Positions 24,002 to 34,378 are shown, counted from the stretch's first letter. The stretch is 42,368 bases of DNA from an uncultured Prevotellaceae bacterium (GCA_946405805.1 CAMJIL010000020.1:1-42368), one strand, 5' to 3'. The notes: generated by a model from the letters alone, not told the origin. Made by a program: numbers and translations.

Positions 24002-24032
24002 TTCATAATGCACAATGCATAATTCATAATTT
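24001..24032. repeat. ATTCATAATGCA-type short intergenic repeat
   Basis: The whole gap between nadA and cysS consists of ATTCATAAT / GCACAATGCATA units that are partly palindromic. It resembles a dispersed Bacteroidetes intergenic element. I see no promoter box here. Confidence 0.6.
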
Positions 24033-24040
24033 TCATTTTT

Positions 24041-25522
24041 ATGGAACAAACTTTTCTGATATACAATACCCTTACCCACAAGAAAGAGGCTTTTAAGCCA
24101 ATTAACCCAGGACATGTAGGAATGTATGTTTGCGGACCTACCGTATATGGTGATGCCCACCTGGGACATGCTCGTCCTGCCATCACCTTCGACATACTGT
24201 TCAGATACCTGCAGCACCTCGGATACAAGGTTCGCTATGTACGCAACATCACTGATGTAGGCCACTTGGAGCACGATGCCGACGAAGGTGAGGATAAAAT
24301 TGCCAAGAAGGCACGACTGGAGCAGTTGGAACCAATGGAGATAGCACAATACTACACTCGCCGCTTCAACTCGGCGATGGAGAAGCTGAATGTGCTGCCA
24401 CCATCTATCGAGCCTCATGCTACGGGCCATATCATTGAGCAACAACAACTTGTAAAAGAGATACTTGACAACGGATATGCTTATGTGAGCAATGGTTCGG
24501 TATATTTCGATATCGAGAAATACAATAAGGACTATAAGTATGGCATTCTCTCTGGCCGCACCCTCGAAAATATCAAGGATGCCTCTCGCGATACCCTTGC
24601 TGGAGTAGGCGAAAAGAAGAACCAAGCTGACTTTGCCCTGTGGAAGAAAGCACAGCCAGAGCATATTATGAGGTGGCCTTCACCTTGGAGCGACGGTTTC
24701 CCTGGTTGGCACTGCGAATGTACAGCCATGGGAAGGAAGTATCTGGGCGATGAGTTCGACATTCATGGTGGAGGTATGGACCTTGTGTTCCCTCATCACG
24801 AGTGCGAAATAGCTCAGGCACAGGCTTCTATGGGACATCAGGCAGTGCACTACTGGATGCACAACAATATGATTACCATCAACGGACAGAAGATGGGTAA
24901 GTCATACAACAATTTCATCACCCTCGACCAGTTCTTCAAGGGCGAGCATGAGTTGCTGACGAAGCCATTCAGCCCAATGACAATACGTTTCTTCATCCTC
25001 TCTGCCCACTATCGTGGAACTGTGGACTTCTCAAGCGAGGCCCTCGAAGCAGCAGAAAAGGGATTTGCACGACTGATGAACGGACTGAAAGACCTGAAAC
25101 GAATACAGCCAGCAAAGGGTTCAAGTCCTGAGATTACGGCCTTCGTAAAAGAGTTGAGCAACAAACTTTATGCAGCTATGAATGATGATATGCAGACACC
25201 TATCGTCATCAGCGAACTCTTTGAGGCTTGCCATCAAGTAAATCTATTGGTTGACAGAAAGGCAAAAATCAGCGCTGACGACCTGCAAACTCTTTCTCAG
25301 ACAATGCACCTATGGATAGAAGATATCTTGGGCCTCATCAATACGAACGACAATGGTGGTGAGAACAAAGCTCTCGATAAGGTAATGCAGATGGTGCTTG
25401 ACATTCGTGCTAAAGCAAAGGCTGACAAAGATTGGACGACATCAGACAAAATACGTGATGACCTCAATGAGGCTGGTATAATAATCAAAGACACTCCTGA
25501 CGGAGCTATATGGGAAATCTAG
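24041..25522 (+). CDS. cysS: Cysteinyl-tRNA synthetase
   Basis: The 493-residue class I synthetase charges tRNA-Cys. The HIGH motif is H40-L-G-H43 ([10 protein letters not shown]), the KMSKS loop reads KMGKS in [10 protein letters not shown], and zinc ligands are C31 (YVCGPTVY) and the residues in WHCECTAMG and [10 protein letters not shown]. Length is normal for the family. It lies 39 bp after nadA, and its last 13 bp overlap the start of the U32 gene, so translation of the two is linked. Confidence 0.96.
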   Translation: MEQTFLIYNTLTHKKEAFKPINPGHVGMYVCGPTVYGDAHLGHARPAITFDILFRYLQHLGYKVRYVRNITDVGHLEHDADEGEDKIAKKARLEQLEPMEIAQYYTRRFNSAMEKLNVLPPSIEPHATGHIIEQQQLVKEILDNGYAYVSNGSVYFDIEKYNKDYKYGILSGRTLENIKDASRDTLAGVGEKKNQADFALWKKAQPEHIMRWPSPWSDGFPGWHCECTAMGRKYLGDEFDIHGGGMDLVFPHHECEIAQAQASMGHQAVHYWMHNNMITINGQKMGKSYNNFITLDQFFKGEHELLTKPFSPMTIRFFILSAHYRGTVDFSSEALEAAEKGFARLMNGLKDLKRIQPAKGSSPEITAFVKELSNKLYAAMNDDMQTPIVISELFEACHQVNLLVDRKAKISADDLQTLSQTMHLWIEDILGLINTNDNGGENKALDKVMQMVLDIRAKAKADKDWTTSDKIRDDLNEAGIIIKDTPDGAIWEI

Positions 25523-26754
25523 AGATAATGGCACCTGTTGGGTCAAGGGAATCCTTGGCCGCAGCTATCAATGCCGGAGCAGACAGCATCTACTTCGGCA
25601 TTGGTAAGTTGAATATGCGTGCCCACTCCGCATCTGCCTTCACCATCGATGATCTGCGTGAGATAGCCCAGTTGTGTGAGGAACACAACATAAAATCATA
25701 TCTTACCGTAAACACCATCATCTATGGCGAAGATATCCCACAAATGCACGAAATCATCGATGCTGCCAAAGAGGCTAATATCAGTGCCGTGATAGCTTCC
25801 GATATAGCAGTAATGATGTATTGTCGCCAGGTGAGTCAGGAGGTACACCTTTCCACACAGCTGAATATTTCGAATATCGAAGCTCTGCGTTTCTATGCCC
25901 AGTTTGCTGATGTTGTGGTGTTGGCACGCGAACTGAAGATGGAGCAGGTGAAGGAGATACATGAACAGGCATTGAAGGAAGGTATTTGTGGCCCATCAGG
26001 AAAGCCTATCCGCATAGAGATGTTCTGTCACGGAGCCTTGTGTATGGCGATCTCGGGCAAGTGTTATCTCTCACTCCATAATGCCAACAGAAGCGCTAAC
26101 CGAGGAGAATGTGTGCAGATATGCAGACGAGGCTATGAAGTAAGAGATGCTGAGACAGGAAATGAACTCCTCGTCGATAACAAATACATCATGTCACCCA
26201 AAGACCTCAAAACAATCCGTTTCATCGACAGGATGCTGGATGCAGGAGTAGAGGTCTTCAAGATTGAAGGCAGAGCACGAGGTCCCGAATATGTTGATAC
26301 AGTCGTAAGATGTTACAAGGAGGCAATCGCTTCTGTTAAAGATGGCACCTTTACTGAAGAAAAAAAGGACCAATGGGATGAGCGGTTGGCACGAGTATTT
26401 AACAGGGGATTCTGGGACGGATACTATCAAGGACAGACCTTGGGAGAATGGAATGAAGCATATGGTTCAAAGGCTACAGAAAAGAAAGTCTATGCTGCCA
26501 AAACCATAAAATATTTCTCCAAGATTGGAGTGGCAGAATTCCAGGTCGAGGCACATGAAATCAATGTTGGAGACAAACTTCTCATTACTGGACCTACCAC
26601 AGGAGCATTATACATTAATGAGGTAAAAGAGATACGCTACGACCTCAAGCCCGTTCAAACCGCAAAAAAAGGACAGAGAATAAGTATTGCTGTTCCTGAC
26701 AAGGTAAGACCAAGTGACAAACTTTTTATTTTAGAGAAAGAAAATGACAATTAA
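25510..26754 (+). CDS. Peptidase U32 family protein, probable tRNA hydroxylation factor (TrhP/YegQ type)
   Basis: The 414-residue protein begins [12 protein letters not shown] and contains the complete U32 signature [19 protein letters not shown] (residues about 173-191) with further cysteines in [12 protein letters not shown], likely Fe-S ligands. Once called collagenase-like peptidases, members such as E. coli YegQ/TrhP are now known to act in prephenate-dependent hydroxylation of U34 in tRNA. The position between cysS and sufE fits a tRNA modification role with an Fe-S centre (inference). It overlaps cysS by 13 bp and sufE by 11 bp. U32 paralogues (RlhA, UbiU/V) differ in function, so the exact role is unproven. 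Confidence 0.87.
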   Translation: MGNLEIMAPVGSRESLAAAINAGADSIYFGIGKLNMRAHSASAFTIDDLREIAQLCEEHNIKSYLTVNTIIYGEDIPQMHEIIDAAKEANISAVIASDIAVMMYCRQVSQEVHLSTQLNISNIEALRFYAQFADVVVLARELKMEQVKEIHEQALKEGICGPSGKPIRIEMFCHGALCMAISGKCYLSLHNANRSANRGECVQICRRGYEVRDAETGNELLVDNKYIMSPKDLKTIRFIDRMLDAGVEVFKIEGRARGPEYVDTVVRCYKEAIASVKDGTFTEEKKDQWDERLARVFNRGFWDGYYQGQTLGEWNEAYGSKATEKKVYAAKTIKYFSKIGVAEFQVEAHEINVGDKLLITGPTTGALYINEVKEIRYDLKPVQTAKKGQRISIAVPDKVRPSDKLFILEKENDN

Positions 26755-27169
26755 CGATATACAAGAAGAGATAATAGAAGAGTTCAGCGCCCTTGACGAC
26801 TGGATGGATAAATACCAATTGCTCATTGACCTTGGTGGCGAACAGGAACCTCTGGACGAGAAATACAAGACAGAGCAAAATATAATTGAAGGATGCCAAA
26901 GTCGTGTCTGGATACAATGTGATGCCTCAGATGGAGAAGATGGTAAGATTTTACATTTCCAGGCGGATAGCGATGCTTTGATAGTAAAAGGTATCATAGC
27001 CTTGCTGATACGCGTCATCAATGACCAACCAGCAAAGGAAATCTTGAATTCAGACTTCCACTTCATTGAAGCCATTGGCCTGAAAGACCACCTCTCTCCT
27101 ACTCGCTCCAACGGACTTCTCGCAATGGTAAAACGTATTAAAGCATACGCTCTTGCTTTCAGCGCTTAA
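26744..27169 (+). CDS. sufE: SufE-like Fe-S assembly protein
   Basis: The 141-residue protein matches SufE along its length. The sulfur-accepting cysteine is C51 in IIEGCQSRVW, the same position as in E. coli, and DEKYKTEQN precedes it. SufE takes persulfide sulfur from the SufS desulfurase and passes it to the SufBCD scaffold in the cytoplasm. sufS and sufBCD are not in the window. The gene overlaps the U32 gene by 11 bp and the helicase gene by 17 bp, and several Fe-S enzymes are close by (NadA, U32, MiaB). Confidence 0.94.
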   Translation: MTINDIQEEIIEEFSALDDWMDKYQLLIDLGGEQEPLDEKYKTEQNIIEGCQSRVWIQCDASDGEDGKILHFQADSDALIVKGIIALLIRVINDQPAKEILNSDFHFIEAIGLKDHLSPTRSNGLLAMVKRIKAYALAFSA

Positions 27170-30100
27170 TAAACAGCAGCTCCAACTGCTCACCATCTTT
27201 GCCCTATATGATACTGAGGGCTCGCAGGCTAATAGGATTTTGCCTATTCTAAACAGTCTGCCAACGGGCCCGTGTACAGACCTTAAGCATCTCATAAAAT
27301 CCCTCTGCTCACAAGGACTGATTGACGAATACTCTTTCAATTGGCGCACAGATTCCTATGATCATTGTGTAAAACCTGAGTTGCTCATCAAAGTGATGCA
27401 GTATCTTGTGGAAAAGAAGCCCGAGGAGACAGTAGAGGTACTGAATGCTGTAGGAGCAGATTTGAAGCCAACCATTATACAGAAAATGTTGTGGGAGTTT
27501 ATCAGTAGTTCCTATCAGCACGTAAATATTGAAAAGATTGACGATTTTGCTATCAGCAAAAATCTCGAGATCCTCGTTCCTGCTGTTCTGGATTACCGTT
27601 TTGCTCCACTATTGCTACTCTTTAACAAGGCAAATTTCTTCGGTCTCATCGAAAACACAATAAGATATCTCTTTTCGTCAGGTGAGTTGACAGACATATA
27701 TCATTTGAAAAACCTCATAAAAGGTTACCAAAATACTGAGATAACACAACAGAAGGAAAGTTTACAATGCACACTGGATCTTTATAGCTACTTAGCTTTT
27801 GGTAAGACGCCAGACTACCTTCTTTCCTCAAACAGGGACCATCACATCATAGCAGGCATATATGAAGCCCTTCACGGCAACGATAAGAAGGGCTTTGAAC
27901 ACTTCAAGAAAGCTCTCTCGCTAAATAACAAAGACAAAGGCTATGCCACCTCGAAGCCATATTTACCTATGGAGATAGTCAATTTCTACTTTGTTACCAT
28001 AGCTAAACGCACTTTTAGTGAAGAAGGACGTAAGAAAGCATTAGGCATCGGTAAGGTTCAAGAGGAAAATCTGACACGTGCAGCAAAAGTGCTGTATAGC
28101 ATTCTATATAACTCCAGCTCTGAGAAACAGCAAAAGAAAGACCTTATGGCTCTTCTTACTAGCAGGAAAGGCATTGACCGTGTAATGGCAAAGATGATGT
28201 TCCAGTACATTGGCATGACAAATGCAGAGACACAGGTAACAGAACTATCTGATGTTCACATACAATGGAGCATCCTCAAGGAGAACAGCCTGCTGATGAA
28301 TATGCCTCACCAAGAAGATTCAGAAGAAAGCGATACTACTCCTACCAGAAAGGCATACTTTATGACAAGCCCCCGAGTCAGAACTGTAGAGACACGCATA
28401 CAATCAATGCTGAAGAGCGGACAATGGGGAGCGGGGAAACGCCTTAGCGGACAAACCAAGATGATAGAAGATGTCCTGATAGAGGTTTTAGAGGGTACCC
28501 CACTCTATGGAGGAAAATACGCGCCACACTACATCATAGAAGTGAATGAAGAGATGCCATACATGCGAGTCACACGTACTCCAAATGGTTTTACAGTTGA
28601 CAGCAATGTACCTCGCGAGGCAATAGAACAAGGCATTTTTATTAGTCATCGAGGTAGAACATCAATAAACTTTATACGCATTGGCGAAAGGCAACGGAAA
28701 TACTATGATCGTCTCGTAGAAAAAATTTTCCCATTGTCAATGGAAGAAAAGCTGAAGAACTTCCTTGTAAAAGCCAGTATGCAACGTTTTGCTGATGGTT
28801 CAAGAATAGAAATTCATAGCGACCTCTTAGAAGGAGGCTCTACTTTACCAATACGAGATGCGGATACAAAATTGGTAATACAGATTCTCAAACAGGAAAA
28901 GCAGCGATATGCCATTGAGATTTTTATACGCACAATAGAAGGCGGTAAAGTGCGGTTGATACCAGGACGAGGAAAACAAGTTATAATCGATGGAATAGGT
29001 GAAAACCGCACTCGGATAAATCGCGATATGGAGAGTGAACTTAAAATTTTCAACGATTTCATTGAAGCAACAGCACTATATGGAGAAACCTCCATGACAC
29101 TTGGGATATATGACCTCCTGCCCATATTGGAATATGCACAACAACATCAAGATACTATAATATGCGAATGGCCAGAAGGTATATCACTCAACATAAAAAC
29201 AAAGAGTACAAGTAGCATCTGGAATGGCAGCATCAGACGCAATGAAAATGGTTGGTTTGATATAGAGGGTAGCATAAACGTTGACCAAGAAAAGGTTCTT
29301 TCTATGGCACAATTGCTGGAACTCTCGGCTCAAAGCCACGGAAGATATATCCGCCTTAGCGATGGAGAATTTTTGGCACTATCAGAAAAACTGCGTCAAC
29401 AACTTAACAGACTCGCTACCATCGCATCAAGACACCATTCACGATTGCAGATGTCCCCCTTTTCTGCAGCTCTTCTAAGCAACGACATGCTCGAAGGAGA
29501 ATTACAATTAGAAGGTGACGAGGAGTTGCAGAAAATACGTCAGCGTATAAGGAAAGCTAGCATTTATCACCCACATATACCTTCCACTCTACAAGCGACA
29601 CTGCGTACATATCAGAAAGAAGGTTATCAATGGATGATGCGACTTAACAAATGGGGAGCTGGAGCACTTCTCGCAGATGATATGGGCCTTGGTAAGACTA
29701 TACAGACGATAGCCTTGCTTCTTGCAAGAGCAAAAGAAGGACCTGCTCTCGTAATAGCCCCAGCCTCAGTAACACCAAACTGGAATACTGAATTCGCACG
29801 TTTTGCTCCTAGCCTCAACATCATAATGCTCAACTACGAAATAAATCGTGCTGATGCGATTAAACAGGCTGGACCAGGAGATGTTGTGGTTATGTCATAT
29901 ATGTTGCTGCTAAGTGTAAAAGAAAATGTCATCAACAAACAATGGAAGACAATATGCTTAGACGAAGCACACATCATCAAGAATCGTGGTGCGAAGACCT
30001 CTGCCATTGCGATGAAACTGAAGAGTGATTACCGCATAATGTTGACAGGCACACCTGTGCAAAACCATCTTGGTGAGTTGTGGAACCTCTTTCAATTTGT

Positions 30101-30956
30101 CAATCCTGGACTTTTGGGTAGTTTTGAAAATTTCAACAAACGTTTTATTCAGCCAATAGAACTGTTTCACGATAAAGTAGCGCAGGAGAATCTGGACAAC
30201 CTTATAAAGCCATTTATGTTACGTAGAACAAAAGACAAGGTGGCACAGGAGCTGCCAGATAAGGAAGAGATATATCAGCATGTCACGCTTTCTGAAGAGG
30301 AAAAACTCAAATATGAAGTTATGCGCCAAAAGACGCAAACTCTCATCGAAGAGGAACTGCGTAACAATGCAGGAAACCAGAATGTCTCCTTCAACACCTT
30401 GGCAGAAATAACAAAACTACGCCTCTGCGCCTGCAGCAAATCTAAAATCGTTGCACTTACAGAATTATTGATAACAATCATGGAAGGCGGGGGTTGTTCC
30501 CTGGTATTCTCACAATTCACGACATACCTCACACAGATAAAAAAGAATCTTGACGAAGCCCATATACATTATATATATATAGATGGTTCAACACCCATAA
30601 AGGAACGTCAACAACTTGTGGAAAGATTCCAAAATGGAGATTGTCCTGTATTTCTCATTTCTCTCAAAGCTGGTGGATTAGGACTTAATCTTACACGTGC
30701 AAATTATGTCATACATATGGATCCATGGTGGAATCCAGCCATTGAAGCACAGGCAACAGATCGTGCACATCGTATCGGACAGAAACAGGCAGTGACTGTT
30801 TATCACCTCATTTCCGAAGGAACAATTGAAGAAAAGATACAACGTCTCCATGCTAGAAAAAAGAAATTGGTGGATAATGTTTTGAAAGCAACAGATATGA
30901 GCTATCGTCTCACAGGTGAAGAGTTATTGGAAATGGTAAGAGGAGAGAATATATAA
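27153..30956 (+). CDS. SNF2-family DEAD/DEAH helicase
   Basis: The 1267-residue protein has a C-terminal Swi2/Snf2 ATPase core: motif I DDMGLGKT (K848), motif II DEAH (937-940), motif III LTGTPVQNHLGELWNL and motif VI TDRAHRIGQ. The N-terminal 800 residues lack a domain I recognise. It probably moves along or remodels DNA-protein complexes or RNA polymerase, like other bacterial Snf2 proteins (inference). The start appears to be TTG at 27153: the frame is closed by TAA at 27129, and the next ATG would remove about 80 residues. It overlaps sufE by 17 bp, and its stop shares a base with the next ATG (TAATG). Confidence 0.9.
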   Translation: MLSALNKQQLQLLTIFALYDTEGSQANRILPILNSLPTGPCTDLKHLIKSLCSQGLIDEYSFNWRTDSYDHCVKPELLIKVMQYLVEKKPEETVEVLNAVGADLKPTIIQKMLWEFISSSYQHVNIEKIDDFAISKNLEILVPAVLDYRFAPLLLLFNKANFFGLIENTIRYLFSSGELTDIYHLKNLIKGYQNTEITQQKESLQCTLDLYSYLAFGKTPDYLLSSNRDHHIIAGIYEALHGNDKKGFEHFKKALSLNNKDKGYATSKPYLPMEIVNFYFVTIAKRTFSEEGRKKALGIGKVQEENLTRAAKVLYSILYNSSSEKQQKKDLMALLTSRKGIDRVMAKMMFQYIGMTNAETQVTELSDVHIQWSILKENSLLMNMPHQEDSEESDTTPTRKAYFMTSPRVRTVETRIQSMLKSGQWGAGKRLSGQTKMIEDVLIEVLEGTPLYGGKYAPHYIIEVNEEMPYMRVTRTPNGFTVDSNVPREAIEQGIFISHRGRTSINFIRIGERQRKYYDRLVEKIFPLSMEEKLKNFLVKASMQRFADGSRIEIHSDLLEGGSTLPIRDADTKLVIQILKQEKQRYAIEIFIRTIEGGKVRLIPGRGKQVIIDGIGENRTRINRDMESELKIFNDFIEATALYGETSMTLGIYDLLPILEYAQQHQDTIICEWPEGISLNIKTKSTSSIWNGSIRRNENGWFDIEGSINVDQEKVLSMAQLLELSAQSHGRYIRLSDGEFLALSEKLRQQLNRLATIASRHHSRLQMSPFSAALLSNDMLEGELQLEGDEELQKIRQRIRKASIYHPHIPSTLQATLRTYQKEGYQWMMRLNKWGAGALLADDMGLGKTIQTIALLLARAKEGPALVIAPASVTPNWNTEFARFAPSLNIIMLNYEINRADAIKQAGPGDVVVMSYMLLLSVKENVINKQWKTICLDEAHIIKNRGAKTSAIAMKLKSDYRIMLTGTPVQNHLGELWNLFQFVNPGLLGSFENFNKRFIQPIELFHDKVAQENLDNLIKPFMLRRTKDKVAQELPDKEEIYQHVTLSEEEKLKYEVMRQKTQTLIEEELRNNAGNQNVSFNTLAEITKLRLCACSKSKIVALTELLITIMEGGGCSLVFSQFTTYLTQIKKNLDEAHIHYIYIDGSTPIKERQQLVERFQNGDCPVFLISLKAGGLGLNLTRANYVIHMDPWWNPAIEAQATDRAHRIGQKQAVTVYHLISEGTIEEKIQRLHARKKKLVDNVLKATDMSYRLTGEELLEMVRGENI

Positions 30957-31486
30957 TGAAACAGATACTTCTCACCCTAATATTGCCATTTTTACTTTCT
31001 GTACCAAGTATGGCACAGAAAGTTTCCGATATTGTTACCCTACAAATTCCACACTATGACAAAGACGGAAATCCAACAACAGGCATTCTAGAATGTAACA
31101 AAAGCATAGCAAAGGATTTGCAGGAAATATTTGCTGAGTTATATAAGGCAAAATATCGCATTGAACGTATGCGCCCCACCAGCGAATACGATGGTGATGA
31201 TGATAAAAGTATGGCAGCGAATAATACATCATGTTACAACTATAGAGTTATAACAGGCTCGAAGAAACGCCTTTCAAAACATGCTCTCGGACTTGCCATA
31301 GACATAAATCCTCTCTACAATCCATACGTAAAAGGAAGCATAGTAAAACCAGAAGGAGGAAGGAAATATTCCAAAAATCCACAAATAAAAAAGAACGGAC
31401 TTGTATATCGGCTTTTCATAAAACATGGCTTTAAGTGGGGAGGCGACTGGCGTACCCTGAAAGACTATCAACATTTTGAAAAGTGA
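30956..31486 (+). CDS. M15 family peptidoglycan peptidase (VanY/LD-carboxypeptidase-like)
   Basis: The 176-residue protein has a signal peptide (MKQILLTLILPFLLSVPSMA) and the zinc site of peptidase family M15: H109 and D116 in SKHALGLAIDINP and H173 in DYQHFEK near the C-terminus. It should cut peptidoglycan peptides in the periplasm, as a D-Ala-D-Ala carboxypeptidase or L-Ala-D-Glu endopeptidase; the substrate cannot be read from the sequence. It is coupled to the helicase gene by TAATG, an odd pairing functionally. Confidence 0.87.
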   Translation: MKQILLTLILPFLLSVPSMAQKVSDIVTLQIPHYDKDGNPTTGILECNKSIAKDLQEIFAELYKAKYRIERMRPTSEYDGDDDKSMAANNTSCYNYRVITGSKKRLSKHALGLAIDINPLYNPYVKGSIVKPEGGRKYSKNPQIKKNGLVYRLFIKHGFKWGGDWRTLKDYQHFEK

Positions 31487-31547
31487 CTTTATTTTGTTAT
31501 AAACAATCTCACTAATTTTACAGCAAATCAAAATCTATTTATACACT

Positions 31548-32441
31548 ATGAAAAAAAATTTTTATACAGCAATTGTAATTCTATTAGCACTATTTCCAAT
31601 GATGACACCTGCACAAACCAACATGCAGGGACAAGGAAAGGTGCAAACTCTCAAGATGCCTTGCAAACTGCTGAATGGTATCTCAGAACGTGAATACTCT
31701 ATTTACTTGCCTAGCAGTTATGATACGAACAAACTGAAAAACTATCCTGTACTTTACCTGATGCATGGTGGTGGTGGGTCAAATACCGATTGGGAGAAAA
31801 TACACCATATCTCCGAAGTTGCAAATCGCCTAATCAGTAATGGAAACATTGATGAAATGGTTATTGTTTGTGCTGAAGGAAATCAACAGAATATGATGTA
31901 TTTCAATGCAGAAAGAGACAATAATGGCACTCCTGACTGGAAATATGAGGATTACTTTTTCAATGAGTTTATACCATACATAGAAAAAACATACCGCGTT
32001 AGAACAGATAAAGGCGGACGTGCCATTGGTGGTTTCTCTATGGGAGGTGGTGCTGCAACAGTTTATGGTGTACATCATCCTGAATATTTCTGTATGATAT
32101 ATGATATCAGCGGATACCTGAGACGCCAACCATTATCATTTCTGAAGAACGACCCTTCTGCTGCATGGAGACAGCAAGTAATAGAAAACAACAATCCTAT
32201 AGTGCGCGTAAACTCTGGTACTGCGGAAGATGTTGCTGCATGGAAGAAAACCGATTGGAAAATAGCCGTAGGGGACAAGGATTTTACTCTTGAGGCCAAC
32301 ATGGACCTGATGAAAGCTTTCAGGGAAAAAGGAGTTCCTTGTTCTATGTATGTTAATGATGGTGCGCACGATGCAAAATGGGTAAACAGCGTATTGGAAG
32401 ATGTGCTAAAACGTGCTAACAAAAATTTCAAAAGTTTATAA
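31548..32441 (+). CDS. Secreted CE1/esterase D-like alpha/beta hydrolase
   Basis: The 297-residue protein has a signal peptide (KKNFYTAIVILLALFPMMTP) and an alpha/beta hydrolase fold of the esterase D / carbohydrate esterase 1 type. The oxyanion region is LYLMHGGGGSNTDW, the nucleophile is S164 in GGFSMGGG, and the histidine is H274 in NDGAHDAKWV, with D243 or D245 as the acid. Family relatives are acetyl-xylan or feruloyl esterases, which would fit the xylan lifestyle, but this gene is 22 kb from the xylanase cluster. It follows the M15 gene after 61 bp without a clear promoter. Confidence 0.85.
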   Translation: MKKNFYTAIVILLALFPMMTPAQTNMQGQGKVQTLKMPCKLLNGISEREYSIYLPSSYDTNKLKNYPVLYLMHGGGGSNTDWEKIHHISEVANRLISNGNIDEMVIVCAEGNQQNMMYFNAERDNNGTPDWKYEDYFFNEFIPYIEKTYRVRTDKGGRAIGGFSMGGGAATVYGVHHPEYFCMIYDISGYLRRQPLSFLKNDPSAAWRQQVIENNNPIVRVNSGTAEDVAAWKKTDWKIAVGDKDFTLEANMDLMKAFREKGVPCSMYVNDGAHDAKWVNSVLEDVLKRANKNFKSL

Positions 32442-32470
32442 ATAATAACTTATTATATGGCGTTAACTAA

Positions 32471-33985
32471 TTGGTGGAGGACAAAAAACGCACATATATA
32501 GCTATTGATTTAAAATCTTTCTATGCATCTGTAGAGTGTGTAGAAAGAAATCTTGACCCTCTAACCACCAATCTTGTTGTTGCTGACGTCAGCAGAACAG
32601 AGAAAACCATATGTCTCGCAGTTTCTCCATCCCTGAAACAATATGGTATTGGGGGCAGGGCACGTCTTTTTGAAGTCATACAACGTGTACAAGGAATTAA
32701 TAACCAACGAAAAAACTCTATTCCATCACATCGACTGACAGGCAAATCTTTTTCTGATATAGAACTAAAGTCACATCCTGATTGGGCTGTGGATTATATT
32801 GCAGCTCCACCTCGTATGGCACATTATATAGAGGTAAGTTCGAAGATATATAGCATATACTTAAAATACATCGCTGCTGAGGACATTCATGTATACTCCA
32901 TTGACGAGGTATTTATAGATGTTACAAATTACCTTGATAGCTACAAGATGACTGCTCACGAGTTAGCTATTAAGATGATTCGTGATGTACTCAGGCAGAC
33001 AGGCATAACAGCAACAGCCGGCATTGGCACAAATCTATATTTGGCAAAGGTGGCAATGGACATTATGGCAAAGAAGACACCGCCTGATAAAGATGGAGTG
33101 CGCATTGCCGAACTAGATGAGATGACATATCGTCAGAAGTTATGGAACCATCGTCCCATAACAGCCTTTTGGCGTGTGGGACATGGAATAGCAAAGTCTT
33201 TGAGCCAATATGGTATTGACACTATGGGAAAGGTCGCTCTTATGTCGGAATATAATGAAGACCTGTTATATAACCTCTTTGGTGTAAATGCAGAATTACT
33301 TATCGATCATGCATGGGGATGGGAGCCATGCACCATGGATGTGATAAAGGCATATAGGCCAGAAAAAAATTCATTCAGCAACGGACAGGTCCTGTCTTCA
33401 CCTTATGACAATAAGAAAGCACGGGTAGTGATTATGGAGATGGCCGATAGTATGGCCCTGAAACTTGTTTCCCTACGACTTGTTACTGACCAGGTAACCA
33501 TTTACGTTGGATATGATGCCGAAAACCTTACCAATGAAACAATCCGAGCCAACTATAATGGAGAAATAAAGGCAAACCATTATGGAAAAATGGTTCCAAA
33601 ACCTGCACATGGCACTGTAAACCTCTCACACCCTACATCTTCCACACGACTTATAACAGAATCCGTAACAAATTTATATGACGAAATAGTTAATAAGGAC
33701 TTGTTAATACGCAGGCTCAACATCACCGTCAACAACGTCATACAAGAAGAAAAGGTTACCAAAGAAGGGAGTGCCATACAGTTGGATTTATTCACTGACT
33801 ATGAACAAAAAAGAAAACAAGAACAAAAAGAAAAGAAACGACTGGATAAAGAGCGTCGTCTCCAAGAAGCCCAAATATCAATAAAAAAACGTTTTGGAAA
33901 AAATTCCATCTTAAGAGGATTGAATTTTGAGGATGGTGCGACAGCAAAGGAACGCAATAATCAAATTGGAGGACACAAAGCATGA
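32471..33985 (+). CDS. Y-family DNA polymerase (DinB/UmuC-type)
   Basis: The 504-residue protein begins with the Y-family palm motif YIAIDLKSFYASVE (D13) and has the second metal motif SIDEVFIDV (D145, E146), followed by helix-hairpin-helix and little-finger regions; the C-terminus is strongly charged (KRKQEQKEKKRLDKERR). It copies damaged DNA with low fidelity. The frame has no ATG: TAA at 32468 is followed by TTG at 32471 and GTG at 32474, so the start is non-ATG. GGTGGAGGACA lies over these codons, like the Shine-Dalgarno sequence before the next gene. Relatives in Firmicutes and Bacteroidetes often sit beside a small partner gene, as here. Confidence 0.9.
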   Translation: MVEDKKRTYIAIDLKSFYASVECVERNLDPLTTNLVVADVSRTEKTICLAVSPSLKQYGIGGRARLFEVIQRVQGINNQRKNSIPSHRLTGKSFSDIELKSHPDWAVDYIAAPPRMAHYIEVSSKIYSIYLKYIAAEDIHVYSIDEVFIDVTNYLDSYKMTAHELAIKMIRDVLRQTGITATAGIGTNLYLAKVAMDIMAKKTPPDKDGVRIAELDEMTYRQKLWNHRPITAFWRVGHGIAKSLSQYGIDTMGKVALMSEYNEDLLYNLFGVNAELLIDHAWGWEPCTMDVIKAYRPEKNSFSNGQVLSSPYDNKKARVVIMEMADSMALKLVSLRLVTDQVTIYVGYDAENLTNETIRANYNGEIKANHYGKMVPKPAHGTVNLSHPTSSTRLITESVTNLYDEIVNKDLLIRRLNITVNNVIQEEKVTKEGSAIQLDLFTDYEQKRKQEQKEKKRLDKERRLQEAQISIKKRFGKNSILRGLNFEDGATAKERNNQIGGHKA

Positions 33986-34212
33986 AGGAAAATTACGAAG
34001 AAATCATCAACCTACCCCATCACGTTTCCAAGACACATACTCCGATGTCGATGTGGAACAGAGCAGCTCAGTTTGCTCCATTCGCAGCCCTCAACGGACA
34101 TAATAGTGCACTTATGGAAACAGAGAAACAAAATGAGCAAATGTATGAACACCAAGATGATTCATCAACCTTTACAGAATTCCAATATGAGAATGGGGAG
34201 GATTTTTTGTAA
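33982..34212 (+). CDS. Small partner protein of the Y-family polymerase
   Basis: The 76-residue protein overlaps the polymerase stop by ATGA and has a clear Shine-Dalgarno sequence (TTGGAGGACAC) before it. The core HVSKTHTPMSMWNRAAQFAPFA is of a type I associate with small proteins next to Y-family polymerases (YolD-like), thought to regulate or assist them. The acidic tail (HQDDSSTFTEFQYENGEDF) may bind a partner. Function is inferred from pairing only. Confidence 0.75.
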   Translation: MKENYEEIINLPHHVSKTHTPMSMWNRAAQFAPFAALNGHNSALMETEKQNEQMYEHQDDSSTFTEFQYENGEDFL

Positions 34213-34378
34213 CACCATGACACTATTATCATGTTAATGCTCTGATATGCGATAAGTTAGACCATTTTTTTTGTTTGCTCGTGTTCAATTTGGTAGTATA
34301 AACAACGGATACGGGAAAACACTACTTTTTCAATGCATTTTTTTTCGTCTCACTTATAAATATTTGAGAAAAATAGGT

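Noticed and set aside
23993..24664. 223-residue minus-strand frame across cysS
   Set aside because: Shadow of cysS, hydrophobic only because of the complement of its codon use.
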